A DNA stretch of 64,000 nt from Teratosphaeria epicoccoides (Eukaryota; Ascomycota; Dothideomycetes; Mycosphaerellales; Teratosphaeriaceae): assembly GCA_021401465.1 (NCBI GenBank), contig JADDMT010000032.1:248001-312000 (forward strand). The letters are read 5' to 3'. The position numbers were made by a program, and so were the translations under genes. Shown here one piece after another: positions 41,367 through 51,932 of the stretch. Within the stretch, counting starts at the first letter, position 1, and each line of letters begins with the position of its first letter. The notes beneath the pieces are model-generated. The model was given only the letters and a program-made list of their open reading frames with translations. It did not search any database and had not been told where the DNA came from.

Positions 41367-42391
41367 TCAAAAGTAAATCTGCTCAATGCGCTGCTGATGC
41401 CGCACCAAGCCTTCATGCTGCTTGAGGAGCTCGGCAAGTTTGTTGTGTTGCCATGCTAAGCCGTCGTCGAGCATCAGGTGGGTGTAGGCGAACAGACTGG
41501 CGTCCATGAGCCCCGGTCTGGTCGTGCCAAAGAACCACTCGTCATCCGACAGGACGTTCGCCAGTGCGTCGAGGGCGTCCTCGGCATCGCGCATGATTTC
41601 ACTTTCGACGATAGTGTCTGAGGCGCACGTCTTGACAAGCTCGGTTTCTGCAGCAGTCCGGAGTTGATGACCGATCGCTGCTTGGACGAGTGGGTTGGCA
41701 GAGCATGGTTTGATGTATAACCGTTTCAGGACTGATGCGTTTGCGGGATTGAGGTAGAGTTGGAAGAGCTGATGCAAAGGTCAGCTTAGAGTGTCATCCC
41801 AGCTGCTGGACATGCACGTACCCAGGCCACTCTGATGCGAGTGTCAACGAGCGAGCAGTACGCTTCAAAGCGGACATCACCCGGTTCTGGTATGGGTTCA
41901 CTTGATCGTTGAGAAGCGATCCATTTCTTGAGCTGATTGCTGGGCACTGCATCTTTCGACGAGGAGCCTCCTGGAAGCAAGAATGGCAACGCTCCAGAGG
42001 GCGAAGCGTGGTTGGAGGAGACAGACGTACGAAACCGTATGTCATTGAACTTGAGATACGCCTATGTACACCGCTATCAGCCAGGCTGCTCTCTTGCTCT
42101 CCCTCTCTCCAAACCTACCTGCCACTTCAAGCACGCTGGGTTGAAGCTCGGTCGTCCATCCTTCGCATCATCTTCCGTGCTGAAGATATGCAATATGTGC
42201 TCGTTCCCTTCTCTGGGCGCTCTGGATGGCAGTTCGTTCTCTGGGTATGTGACCAGGGGGAACTTGTCGAAGACGGCTTTTAGCGGCTTCGGGATACTGA
42301 AGAGGTCGCCATGCCAGCTCGCAACTGGCCGTTGAGTCCTTGTAGATCTAACTGCTTGCGCATTGAACTTGTGATCGTCGGACATTGCCAT
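41367..42391 (-). CDS. Metaxin/SAM35-like mitochondrial outer-membrane sorting protein
   Basis: Exons 42119-42391, 41822-42061 and 41367-41768 give 304 aa, all phase 0; introns are 57 nt (GTAGGT...CATAG) and 53 nt (GTACGT...ATCAG). A SAM complex subunit would assist beta-barrel insertion in the outer membrane. Evidence: LFSIPKPLKAVFDKFPLVTY near the start, HILHIFSTEDDAKDGRPSFN, AYLKFNDIRFR and HASPSGALPFLLPGG form the GST-N/metaxin-like half; FFGTTRPGLMDASLFAYTHL is the GST-C-like signature. Fungal proteins with the FPL.TYP opening are annotated as Sam35/Tom38-type metaxins; Sam37 is the alternative. The start at ATG 42391 is likely (ATG 42385 is possible). Confidence 0.83.
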
Positions 42392-42600
42392 CCATCGTTC
42401 GTGGACGAAGACAAGGTATTGGACTCGCCAAGGTGCCAGGCTTTGAATGCCTTTCGGCTGGTGAGTTTTGCCGAAGCCGACATGTACCTTCCTCTTTCGT
42501 ACGCAGGGCGATTCTCTAGGCATCCCGATGCATTGACTGCATCGACCTTACAACCTTCCTTCCCGTGAGTCATGTACAGATTGATATTGACATTTGCGAT

Positions 42601-43528
42601 ATGGTGAGTAGCGTAACACACCGAACTTGTACCACCATCTCAGGGTTGAACGCAACATCGCGCGCCCTCGCTCTCATTGACCTCTCTCCCTGTCGACTAA
42701 CAATCCATCCTCCCGTAGTCCATCCCGTCCCGAACATATCTGTCTTTCCAGCACAACGCAAATCTACACACCCTGACAGCAATTGTCACGAGCATCCTCC
42801 CAGCCGCTCACCTCCAGGAAGCCAACAAAGCAGTATTCAAGCACCTGAACGACGACGACCATGTCGTGGTCACAGATCGAACAATATTCCACCCGCAAGG
42901 CGGCGGCCAACCGTCCGATGTTGGGACGATCAAGACAGACTCAAGCACATTCAGCGTGACAGCCGTACGCATGGATGCCATTGCCACTGGCCATGTCCTC
43001 CACCTTGGTTTCTTCCTGTCCGACCACTCGCCGCCATTCAGGCAATCAGAAACAGTCACACAATCCATCGATGTCGAGAAACGCCTCCTCTACTCCCGCC
43101 TGCACACCGCCGGCCATGTCCTCGGAGCCGCCACGCGCAAACTCCTCCAACACTCCGTCGAGGGCTTCGACGAGCTCAAAGCCTCACACTTCCCAGATAT
43201 GGCGTCGTGTGAATTCGCCGGCTCCATAGCAGGTACCCACAAAGAAGCCATCCAGAAGCAAGTTGATGATTTCGTCGATGCAGATTTACCTGTCGAGATC
43301 GATTTCTGGTCCGAGCAAGACTTCAAAGACAGAGGTCTAGAGAGATTGATTGTCGGCAATGATCATGTAGCGCCGGGAGAAAAATTCAGAGTGGTGAGGA
43401 TCGTGGGCGCTGACACTTATCCTTGTGGTGGGACGCATGTGCGTAGCACGAAGGAGTGTGGGAAGACGACGGTGAAGAAAATTAGCCGGAGTAAAGGGAC
43501 GAGTCGGGTGAGTTATAGTGTTGCATGA
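42601..43528 (+). CDS. AlaX-type alanyl-tRNA editing protein
   Basis: 270 aa: exon 1 is ATG only (42601-42603), then a 115-nt intron (GTGAGT, branch ACTAAC at 42696, acceptor CGTAG) and exon 2 at 42719-43528. Freestanding deacylase that removes Ser/Gly mischarged on tRNA-Ala. Motifs: TIFHPQGGGQPSDVG, the zinc pair in RLHTAGHVLGA (HxxxH) and YPCGGTHV (Cys, His), ending VKKISRSKGTSRVSY. The open frame of exon 2 (SIPSRTYLSFQHN...) has no ATG of its own before the conserved core and is preceded by a stop at the acceptor, so splicing is required. It is divergent from the SAM35-like gene, with a 209-bp shared promoter. Confidence 0.87.
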
Positions 43529-44319
43529 TTTACAACTCAATCACAGGCACGTCGAGGTCGCCGGTATGTCTGTGATCCCAGTGCGCGTCTGTAGTGCGAT
43601 AGAAGCCAGAGATGCACCTCAGCTACTCATCTACATATAGTTGCTATACAGGCAAAGAAGCTTTGATGCACCTCATCACAAACACGCCCGTCCAAGCGAA
43701 AAGCTGAATATACCAGCTCCAACGTCGCTGTTTTGGTAGTCTGGCTGCGAAGACAGTGAGCTCACGGCCAGTGGCGAGACCAAGCCCATCGAAGAAAGAT
43801 CATGGAAAGCCACTCGAAAATCTTTGATGGTACAGCTCATCTCATTCATCGTTCGCGCTACCAATACTTGCATGACTCTTCTTACCGCAACCGAGAAGCA
43901 TCCTCATGATCGTTAAAATTCATGCAAGGCCGCTCCCAACATAGCAGCGTGGGACTTGTCGCCTGCAACAGGCAGCACTAGCAAGCGACGAGCACTCTTG
44001 CCCCACAGAGCTCATGTCGGCGCCGTGGACCTGTCTAATGAGTGCTTCAAAATATGCCGTTGCCATCCCACGTGGGCGTGCTGTAGTAAGACTGTTCCTC
44101 CAATCCCCTTCTTCAAGCGCCTCACCAACGCTGCCGCCCCTATCATAGCCCTCTGCTTATGCTCTCGAGGTCTTGGGATATGTCTTACTGCACCACCTGG
44201 CATGTCTAGTACTGTGTGTCCGTCGTCTCTTTCTAAAGTCTTTCAGTCTCAATCCCCACCATCCGCAGCCGTGCCGTCTACCGGCTTTGTTGAGTGTGGG
44301 GCTCTCCGTCTATCTTCTC
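43529..44319. other. Intergenic between convergent genes
   Basis: Between the 3' ends of the AlaX gene and the proline-rich gene. The ORF at 43956-44687 is an antisense shadow that runs into the latter. No RNA gene recognised. Confidence 0.5.
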
Positions 44320-45417
44320 TCAGTCCTCCCAGATCGTCTCTAGATCCAGGTCGGCCCGCCTCTCTCCCCCACAAATACTCCATCTCTTCCTCTCCCTGCC
44401 CACCCTACCAAAGCTGCGTGGAACGTCGAGACTGCTTCTGCGCCGACCTTCTTTGTCGCCGTCTGGATCCTCACCTCGCTCCAGCCGCTCCTGCCTTTCG
44501 GCCGCCATCTTCAATCTCTCGATTCTCTCAATCTCCTGGGCTTCAGATTCCAGGTCTGGCTCGTCTTCGATGGTGTCCAATGAGGAGATTGACGGTGAGC
44601 GGGAGCGCGTGGATGTCGGTGTCGAAGAGATGCTGGAGAAGGAGGAAGTGCTGGCATAGTGGTGGAGGCTCGGGTACGCTTCGTTGAAAGCTTCCGGCCG
44701 CTGTGGTCGGAGCGAAGGTGAGCTTGATGCAGAATCGAAGCTACCATTGGCGAAACTCGTGTGCTGCGTGACAATCTGCTGGGCGCTTGTCAGGCTGTGC
44801 AGAGGACTCGCTGGCCGCCGCCGCGTTGAGCTGGGACGCTGGAAACTCGCCATAGCAGAGGTAGCCTGGGCAGGCAGCAAGCTCCTGGGCGTCAGATGAA
44901 GCTCCTGCTCTTCGTGTATCGCCTGTATGCCGCCTCCGAAGTTGGGCGACTTCGGCCGCACAGATGCTGCTTCCTCCTTCATCGGACTGCGTGCGCGTGG
45001 GGGACTACGAGGCGCCGGTGAGAGTGAGCCCGAGGAAGGCGTAACGGGGCCGGATGCTGGGATTTGCAGCGCGTGTGGATCGGGCATCGAGTGTGAGCGT
45101 GTCATCAGCGGTGCGCCGAGGGCGGACCCGCCGCTCTTGCTTCGAAGATGGCTCCGGCTGTAGGGTGATCTATTGCGGAGACTGCTCGTCGGCCTCGAAG
45201 CTGGCGGGGCAAAGTAGCTCTGAAGCAGGGCGGAAGGGGAAGGGGCGGTGGAGGATCGAGCGCTCAGTCCTGGTCGCAAGAGGGCTACCGGTCTTGGCTT
45301 CGGGAGAGTCGGGAGCGTATCGGTGGCCTCGTCGTGCAGTGACATGTTCGATAGGCCGTCGATCGACGAGTCCGATTCGTCGCCTGGTGGCAGCTGCGCG
45401 GTCGACAGTGGTGGCAT
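44320..45417 (-). CDS. Basic proline-rich fungal protein
   Basis: 365 aa from ATG 45415-45417. The open frame continues upstream (Thr5-Pro10-like run from a GGT repeat, 45452-45510) without an ATG, so that part is either 5' UTR or a coding exon reached by an intron I cannot place. Ser/Pro/Arg-rich, disordered, with a charged helix IERIERLKMAAERQERLERG before the end. The C-terminus KRWSICGGERRADLDLETIW is, to my knowledge, strongly conserved in filamentous ascomycete proteins annotated as basic proline-rich. The function is unknown; a regulatory scaffold is possible. Confidence 0.75.
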   Translation of the reverse strand: MPPLSTAQLPPGDESDSSIDGLSNMSLHDEATDTLPTLPKPRPVALLRPGLSARSSTAPSPSALLQSYFAPPASRPTSSLRNRSPYSRSHLRSKSGGSALGAPLMTRSHSMPDPHALQIPASGPVTPSSGSLSPAPRSPPRARSPMKEEAASVRPKSPNFGGGIQAIHEEQELHLTPRSLLPAQATSAMASFQRPSSTRRRPASPLHSLTSAQQIVTQHTSFANGSFDSASSSPSLRPQRPEAFNEAYPSLHHYASTSSFSSISSTPTSTRSRSPSISSLDTIEDEPDLESEAQEIERIERLKMAAERQERLERGEDPDGDKEGRRRSSLDVPRSFGRVGRERKRWSICGGERRADLDLETIWED

Positions 45418-45451
45418 GGCTTTGCTCTCGTGCGTCTCTCTCACAGGCGAT

Positions 45452-45510
45452 GGTGGTAGTAGTAGTGGTGGTGGTGGTGGTGGTGGTGGTGGTGGTGTTG
45501 TTGTTGTTGT
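45452..45510. repeat. (GGT/GTT)n microsatellite
   Basis: On the minus strand reads as Thr/Pro codons upstream of ATG 45417. Confidence 0.9.
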
Positions 45511-45980
45511 GTCCGCGCTCTTTACACGCCCAGCAAAGTGTGGTCTATCTCCGTCCTCCAGCGTCAAGTCTTCGCGCAGACGCTGCCTGCAGATTCTCCT
45601 TCACGACGACAACCCGCCACAGTACACTGCCCGCCGGCAGCGCAGGGTATATAGGGCAGTTGCCGAGTGTTGCTGTCGCAGGTATCTCTATCGCAGAGCG
45701 TTGCTGCTCGCGCTCAGCATACGACTGTATTGATCTGTGGCGTGTCCTGCCTCTTGAGTCCACGTAGGAATGCAAGAACCACCCATTATTGCAATCTAAT
45801 ATTGCAGGAAGGAGCGGGTAACTAAGTTCCTGCCCACATGTGATCATCGGATCTGTGGGGTAGACCCTGCCTGGTAGACACCTGGTCACGCTCCACCTTC
45901 AGCCTGACTTTGATTATTCACCATTATCTCACGCTGATAGCTGACTCCTAAATACGAAGGCAACGGGAGCAATGGGAGCA

Positions 45981-46026
45981 GTGACGATGACGATGATGAC
46001 GATGATGACGACGACGACGACGACGA
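45981..46026. repeat. (GAT/GAC)n microsatellite
   Basis: Trinucleotide run in intergenic DNA. Confidence 0.9.
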
Positions 46027-46617
46027 ACACATTGACCCCATGTCAGCCAGGCCAAATGGTGGAACAAGGATCTCATCTCAATACATTCCACGTTCGTCCA
46101 AGCCTCCCCGCGCCCGCGCTCTCGGCGAGGAGACTTGTCCTGCCAAGAATCCTGACATTTGGCAATCTGCAAGGCAGCAGGACGCCATCACGATCATTTC
46201 GCACGCTGTAACATCCAGGTACCTGATGATACGTACTGTTTCTGGTCCATGTAACCACACAACGCAGTCTGCACCACTATACACACTACTGCCTCATCAC
46301 TGATCGCTGATGTAATTCCTTGATGCGGCGCAGCTCGAGCATGATTCCGGGACGACGATCCCCCACCCCATCATCCCCAAGACATACCACGAGCCGTATG
46401 CGGGGCAATTATGACAGGCTTGGGGTCTTCGGCCAATGCATTGCCAGCAGGTCATCACTGCACCGGCATACGCAATCGCGATCCATGTGTGAAAAGGGCC
46501 TGGGAACGTGGACGTGCTTTCACATGTTGTTCGTTAACCTTGGCTGCACTTTTAGCCGGGAGAGCTTGAAACTTTCGCGGCTTCGCATGCTAAGGCTCGT
46601 TAATGCAGGAACAAGCT

Positions 46618-48660
46618 CTACCCTTCCTCCAAGTACTCTCTACTGAGCTTGTGCTCCATGGCCTGCTTCTGACCATCACCATTTCCTGCCTTGGCCTCCA
46701 GGTTCTCCTTCGCCCATCCGGCAACACTCAGCTGGCCCGTGTCACTCTCCCTGGCCCTCTTCTTGCTCCCGTTGACGGCCTTCGCCTCTTTGCTCGCCCT
46801 GTATTTCTCCGCATACGCCTCATCCTTTCCTTGCGGCGCAATCAACTTCCCATCAACAAATCTCCATCCAGCAGGCTTCAGCTCACGATTCCAGATCTGT
46901 CCGACATCGACTCGTACCAAATCACCAGTGGCGCGAGCGTCTTCAAGGGAGTCATGACCCTTGCCAGTCTCGTTCTGCTGGATGATTCGCTGAAGGTGCT
47001 TTTCTGCCAGCATTTTGAGGCCGAACCGCATCGGTAGGCCTCGAAAGTGAGGGTAGCGCAGGACTGTATCGATGACAGTTGGGTGACAGAGACGGGTAGT
47101 GTTGAGATCATTTTCGATGGCGTGCCCAATGAGTGGGGTCTGCGGCGTCAGGAAGCTGCACAGCAGCTCTCTTGCTTTTGCTGGATTGTCTACGACGGGT
47201 AGTGTGGGTCGCGTGGCCGACGTCTCTTTTTGGTCGGTAGGAGGAGGTGATGTCCGGTCTCTGTACGGGATGCCATTTGCCAGGTCATCAGGCCAAACAC
47301 CACTGAACTGACTGTTGAGATCAATGATGATGCCCAGCGGTCTCACCAAGACATCGATAAGCTTCTCGCCGTCCGGCCAAGAGATGGCTGTCAGACGGAT
47401 GAGCTCAAGGCCTAATGTTGTGTAGCCCATCTCGCAATCGAAGCAGACAGCTTTGACCACGTTGCCGCTGGGTGCACGGTTCGGACTCGCATTATCCGGG
47501 GTTCTCATGAACGGCAAGACTGCAGCCAGCCTTGCCGGCGAGGTCGTCTTGAAGACATGGTCTCGTGCATCGACGCACCCTACACTTCCTACCACTTCGT
47601 TACAGCAGGGATGGAATGGCTCACGGGGTCCCAGATCGGCTTTGGCCCGCTGTGGGAAGACTTTCTTGCGAGGATGGTGCCGACACGGTCCATTGCTAGT
47701 CAGCCGACCAGTCTCGGCCTCACGGTTCGGGAAGACTTGAAAGCGACTACCACAGCGTGCGCAACTCTCGTAGTTTCGCGCTTCTTTCACAGCATTGCTA
47801 GCCTTCTCAGCCTCTTCCGCTGTGGGCGGAGTTGGAATGTACTCGAAGGGCGCAAGCACACTCTGGTCCTTGATGGCGCAAAACCGAGTAGCGATCTCGA
47901 TCTCCTGACTATGCGTCAAGTCCGTGTCGATGGTCTTCTCGATCAATCCACCGTTCGTCGTGTGAACCTTTGATGTCTCGGTCTCCGTCTTAGCTTTGAA
48001 CAAGGTCGTTGTCTTCAGATGCGCAATCCAGTCATCCATTTTCATCTTCTTTTCATACCTCAGGATCCGTTGACTGATGACGTTTTTATAAACGCTGCCT
48101 TCTGTTTTGGCGACACTCTCTTCTTCGTCAAGTGCCAGCGCGATTAACTCCTGTTCGGCAAGGACCAGAGCGGCTTGGAATTGTACCGTGTCTTGCCGCT
48201 GCGTGAGAGCAGCGTTGAGCTTTGTCATGGCGGCGTGGAGACGGTCCAGAAAGAGCTTACGCTTCGCGTGGCCGATTGGATCATTTGATATAAGTCTTGG
48301 GTTAAGCGTTTCTACTTTTCCAGATTTGGGTTGCTGTGAATGTTTTTTCACGACAGGTGTCTGCTTGTTTATCGAGAGCTTTGCCGATCCGTTGTTTGTG
48401 CTCGGAGGGCTGACCTCGCGTTTCAAAGTCACCGGCACGGGCGTGACGACCGGATTTCGGTCTTGGTCCTCTGATGTGATCTTGCGCTTCTTCTGAGGTG
48501 GCTTGGTCGCTTTGAGATCGTTGTCTGTTACTGAAGCCATGAAGGAGGCTGTGTCTTGCTGTTCAGGCATATTGTGCGCAAAGATGCAACTCGTTAGTGA
48601 ACAGGATTGGCCTTCCGGACAAGGGATGCCTTTGAATAGTGTTGTTGTTTGGAAGACCAT
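46618..48660 (-). CDS. REX3: RNA exonuclease 3
   Basis: 680 aa, single exon, ATG 48658-48660. DEDDh 3'-5' exoribonuclease acting in RNase MRP RNA and other small-RNA end maturation. The N-terminus is the family's Cys/His zinc element: LFKGIPCPEGQSCSLTSCIF followed by AHN. A long disordered region follows, then a Cys-rich patch (YESCARCGSRF) before the exonuclease. Exo motifs: VCFDCEMGYTT (Exo I), LIGHAIENDLNTTRLCH (Exo II) and GHDSLEDARATGDLVR (Exo III). The C-terminal tail is Lys-rich and may carry the nuclear localisation signal. Length matches fungal Rex3. Confidence 0.93.
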   Translation of the reverse strand: MVFQTTTLFKGIPCPEGQSCSLTSCIFAHNMPEQQDTASFMASVTDNDLKATKPPQKKRKITSEDQDRNPVVTPVPVTLKREVSPPSTNNGSAKLSINKQTPVVKKHSQQPKSGKVETLNPRLISNDPIGHAKRKLFLDRLHAAMTKLNAALTQRQDTVQFQAALVLAEQELIALALDEEESVAKTEGSVYKNVISQRILRYEKKMKMDDWIAHLKTTTLFKAKTETETSKVHTTNGGLIEKTIDTDLTHSQEIEIATRFCAIKDQSVLAPFEYIPTPPTAEEAEKASNAVKEARNYESCARCGSRFQVFPNREAETGRLTSNGPCRHHPRKKVFPQRAKADLGPREPFHPCCNEVVGSVGCVDARDHVFKTTSPARLAAVLPFMRTPDNASPNRAPSGNVVKAVCFDCEMGYTTLGLELIRLTAISWPDGEKLIDVLVRPLGIIIDLNSQFSGVWPDDLANGIPYRDRTSPPPTDQKETSATRPTLPVVDNPAKARELLCSFLTPQTPLIGHAIENDLNTTRLCHPTVIDTVLRYPHFRGLPMRFGLKMLAEKHLQRIIQQNETGKGHDSLEDARATGDLVRVDVGQIWNRELKPAGWRFVDGKLIAPQGKDEAYAEKYRASKEAKAVNGSKKRARESDTGQLSVAGWAKENLEAKAGNGDGQKQAMEHKLSREYLEEG

Positions 48661-49012
48661 GGTGAGTGATCTCTTCCGTAGCCGAGATTGTGAATCTCAT
48701 GTTTCTTCGCCGCTGCCTCGGCCGATGAATATCTTTGCATGTGTAGGTTGCGGTCAGTCATGTGTGATGTGTAGAACAAAGACATGGAAATCCCTTCGGC
48801 TACCTACCTTAACCTGTCCCTCCGAAGGTATGACGCACGTCATGATCGCTTCAAGGCTACGGCATGTGAAGAATCGCCTCGCACCTCTGGCCATATTTTC
48901 ATTCTAAAATCGCACATGTCCATCAAGGCACGTAGTAGTACAGTCTAATCATCGCCTCTCCTTTATTATTTGATCATCTCCCGCGAGCACAGCAGCGCAA
49001 ACAGCTACTCAC
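48661..49012. other. Divergent promoter region, REX3 and lipase
   Basis: 352 bp between two start codons; no specific site assigned. Confidence 0.5.
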
Positions 49013-50323
49013 ATGGCAATAGACACAAGTCAAGATCTTTTCAAGGTCGAGCATCTCGTCGTGCTGATCCATGGCTTATGGGGCAACCCGGTCCACCTTA
49101 CACATCTTCGCGACACACTGGCGGCTGCGCATAAAGGCGAAGGTCTCTACATCCTCATCCCGAGCAGCAATCGCGACAATCACACGTATGACGGCATCGA
49201 AGTGGGAGCTGAGCGCGTCACGTACGAAATCGAGAATGTGCTCAAGGAGCTGGAGGCAGCAGGCAGCAAAGTGCAGAAGATTAGCATCGCTGGCTACTCA
49301 TTGGGAGGCTTGGTGTCACGATATGTGGTCGGACTATTGTATTCCGCGGGCATTTTCGATCGGATACAGCCGATGAATTTCACGACCTTCGCCACGCCTC
49401 ATCTGGGGGTCAGAACGCCAAGGCTGGGATACCGCGCGCAGACGTGGAATTTCTTGGGCAGCCGCACGTTGTCGACCAGCGGGCAGCAAATGTTCCTGGC
49501 AGACGACTTCAGAGGAACTGGCCGGCACCTGCTTTCCGTCATGGCGCACCCGAGCTCGGTCTTCATGCGAGGACTAGCCATGTTCAAAAAGCGCAGCATC
49601 TACGCGAATACGCTCAACGACCGATCCGTCCCATACTACACTTCAGCTATCTCCCGGACTGACCCGTATGTGGACATTAGCAAGATCGATGTGCACCCAC
49701 TGCCCGACCAGGAGCTGCCAGTCATACTCGACCCAGAGAATCCCGTGACACCACGTAAGGAGGCACCAAAGCCTTTGACTTACGGCGAGAACCTTACCAG
49801 AGTGAAGGAGAGTCTGCCCTTCTATGCCTTCATATTTACCTTCATCCCACTGGCGGTGCCACTGTTCATGATCAATGCGGGCTATCAGACATACCAATCT
49901 GCGCAGCGGGTTCGCCTGCACGAGACTGGAAAGTCCTTCGACCTCAGACGATACCGTGTGCCACTTCTTGAGGAGTCCCAGCACGCTCAAGACAAGCTTG
50001 TCTCGAACCTCGCTGGCGCCTCAACCAATCAGGAATACCTTCCCACTCCTCCTCCAGAACCACTGTCGCCAACTTCAAGCAGCACGAGTTTGGCGCGTGA
50101 GCTTAAGGACAAAAACGACAGCCCTTGGCCGACACTGGCTTTGACCAAAGAACAATTTGAAATGATCGAGAATCTGGATGAACATATTCGCTTCACCAAG
50201 TATCCTGTGCACATGCAGAAAGTACGGCATACGCATGCTGCTATCGTCGTCAGAATGCCAAAAGACTCATTTCTCGAAGGGACGGTAGTCAGCAAACATT
50301 GGGTTACAGGCTTCTTGACGTAG
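49013..50323 (+). CDS. DUF676 serine esterase, lipid-droplet lipase LPL1-like
   Basis: 436 aa from ATG 49013, single exon. Alpha/beta hydrolase of the DUF676 (Rog1) family; yeast Lpl1 is a lipid-droplet phospholipase. HLVVLIHGLWGNPVHL carries the oxyanion-hole segment; SIAGYSLGGLVSRYVVG holds the GxSxG nucleophile Ser (~residue 97); FATPHLGVR is typical of the family; the His is likely in KVRHTHAAIVVR or nearby. A hydrophobic helix (FYAFIFTFIPLAVPLFMI, ~270-288) can anchor the protein to the membrane or droplet. A Pro/Ser-rich segment follows, then the conserved C-terminal tail ending in KHWVTGFLT. Confidence 0.88.
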   Translation: MAIDTSQDLFKVEHLVVLIHGLWGNPVHLTHLRDTLAAAHKGEGLYILIPSSNRDNHTYDGIEVGAERVTYEIENVLKELEAAGSKVQKISIAGYSLGGLVSRYVVGLLYSAGIFDRIQPMNFTTFATPHLGVRTPRLGYRAQTWNFLGSRTLSTSGQQMFLADDFRGTGRHLLSVMAHPSSVFMRGLAMFKKRSIYANTLNDRSVPYYTSAISRTDPYVDISKIDVHPLPDQELPVILDPENPVTPRKEAPKPLTYGENLTRVKESLPFYAFIFTFIPLAVPLFMINAGYQTYQSAQRVRLHETGKSFDLRRYRVPLLEESQHAQDKLVSNLAGASTNQEYLPTPPPEPLSPTSSSTSLARELKDKNDSPWPTLALTKEQFEMIENLDEHIRFTKYPVHMQKVRHTHAAIVVRMPKDSFLEGTVVSKHWVTGFLT

Positions 50324-50610
50324 AAAACTATGCAGAATGTCGAAGTACCCTGCAGCAGCGAGTGAAGTCGCGACCCACGAGCACGCTCCTTCAGATGCGA
50401 ACACCCGCCGGGGTCTTCTACAGCACCTGCTGACGATCTGCTGTTGCTTACTGCAGGAACTCTTGGCAAATCTTGCAGCATAACGTCATCTTGACATGAG
50501 CGTAGCAGAAGCAGCTGCATGTGCCTATCTGCGTCTTGCCGTGTTTGCGTGTTGGCTGAAAAGGGCGTCTAGATGGCGAATCTTCATGTGAAGTTCGGCA
50601 CGTCAGCAAT

Positions 50611-51579
50611 ATGTCTTCACGACGCAGCTCCAGCAACACCATTCAGCCAGACAAGCTCGACTGGACTTCAGCAGCGGGGAACTATCAGGATGACGTTGGG
50701 AAATGCACAGCGTTCGGCACAAAAATACTCATTGACGAGATTGATGCCCGGCGGCCTTTCTCTGCGCCTGGAATTTGTGTGCTCGATGTCGGCACAGGCT
50801 CGGGAGCGATCGTGATGGCTGTGAAGGACAAGGCTCCTGAGGCGCGGATCTTGGCAACAGATATTTCTCCCGGAATGATTCTGGAGGTTGAGAGACTCGG
50901 TGAGCCCCAGTGTCGCCTCGATGATTTGGCTTCGAGTCTTACGATTTCAGGTCTTGCAGAGGTCGAGACAGACATCGTCGATGCCGTCACCCTGTCAGGT
51001 CTTCCCGACGACAAGTTCTCACACGGATTGAGCGCGTTCGCAATCAACTACACGACCGACTCAGAAGCTTGTGTTCATTCCCTCTTTCGTGTTATCAGGC
51101 CTGGCGGATATGTCGGGATTGCGGTCTGGGGCTCGACAATAGGTCCCGGAGATGTACATGAGAAGGCGACACAGATCATCGACCCGGCGTACAAAGTCAA
51201 GTACCCCGTCAATGAAAAAGCTTGGAGGGACGAGCGGACACATGAGAGAATGTTAGAGTGCGCAGGATTCCATGATGTAGAGGTCAAGACCGTGCAGCTG
51301 CCTTTTGGTGATGGCACGATTGAAGGTGAGAATACCAGGCACTTGTCCATGCTATTAGCAGAACGTGAGCCCTGACAGATTCCAGGCGTCACGGACTTCT
51401 GGTTCCGCTCCACCAATCCTGTTGCGCGCAAAGTCGTGGGTGCTTGGCAGGCTCAGGCTACGCACTGTAATGTGGTCGACCTCGAAGCTGCCTTTGCCCG
51501 GGTGTTGGAAGAGCAGTATGAGAGTGGAAAGGCCGTGGTCATGGATGCGATCTTGGGGTGGGGCAGGAAATCTGTCTGA
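50611..51579 (+). CDS. Class I SAM-dependent methyltransferase
   Basis: Exons 50611-51325 and 51386-51579 (60-nt GTGAGA...TTCCAG intron, phase 1) encode 302 aa. Motif I is VLDVGTGSGAIVMAVKD, followed by ILATDISPGM (motif II); a motif III-like segment lies in FRVIRPGGYVGIAVWG. The C-terminal exon, GVTDFWFRSTNPVARKVVG, matches fungal type-11 methyltransferases and would be lost if the intron were read through (stop at 51375). The substrate is unknown; similar proteins act on small molecules. It lies upstream of BUD32, in the same orientation. Confidence 0.82.
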
Positions 51580-51932
51580 TGGTTGCAGGTTTGTTGAGGC
51601 AGCTCGTTCTGGTTAACATGACAGAGACTGGCCGCACGAACCAGTAGACGAGCGTGAGGCGGGGTGGGATACAGTCCACATAGTGGAAGTCGAAGCATGG
51701 GAATAGATGCAACGACTGAGTCTCAGATGGTATCGGACAGGCACTCAGATCAAATATATCGACAGACAATAGCCAAGCGTCCTCGTGTGCAAAATCCTTC
51801 CCCTGTGCCGTCCGATGTCCATTTTTGTCACGTGCTGATAAGCTTATCGCAAGTATGCGAAACTTTGTGTAAGGTACTATAACGCCCCTCGTCATGAAGT
51901 TGTGATGATGAAACGACAGCATCTCACGTACA
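51580..51932. other. Intergenic
   Basis: Between the methyltransferase and BUD32; nothing recognised. Confidence 0.5.

Larger units (their letters stand above)
45418..46617. other. Intergenic with trinucleotide repeats
   Basis: Contains (GGT)n at 45452-45510 and (GAT/GAC)n at 45981-46026. The plus-strand ORFs over the proline-rich gene are shadows. No other gene supported. Confidence 0.5.

Noticed and set aside
43956..45767. Plus-strand ORFs of 161-243 aa
   Set aside because: Mirror images of the proline-rich gene on the minus strand, which has a conserved C-terminus.
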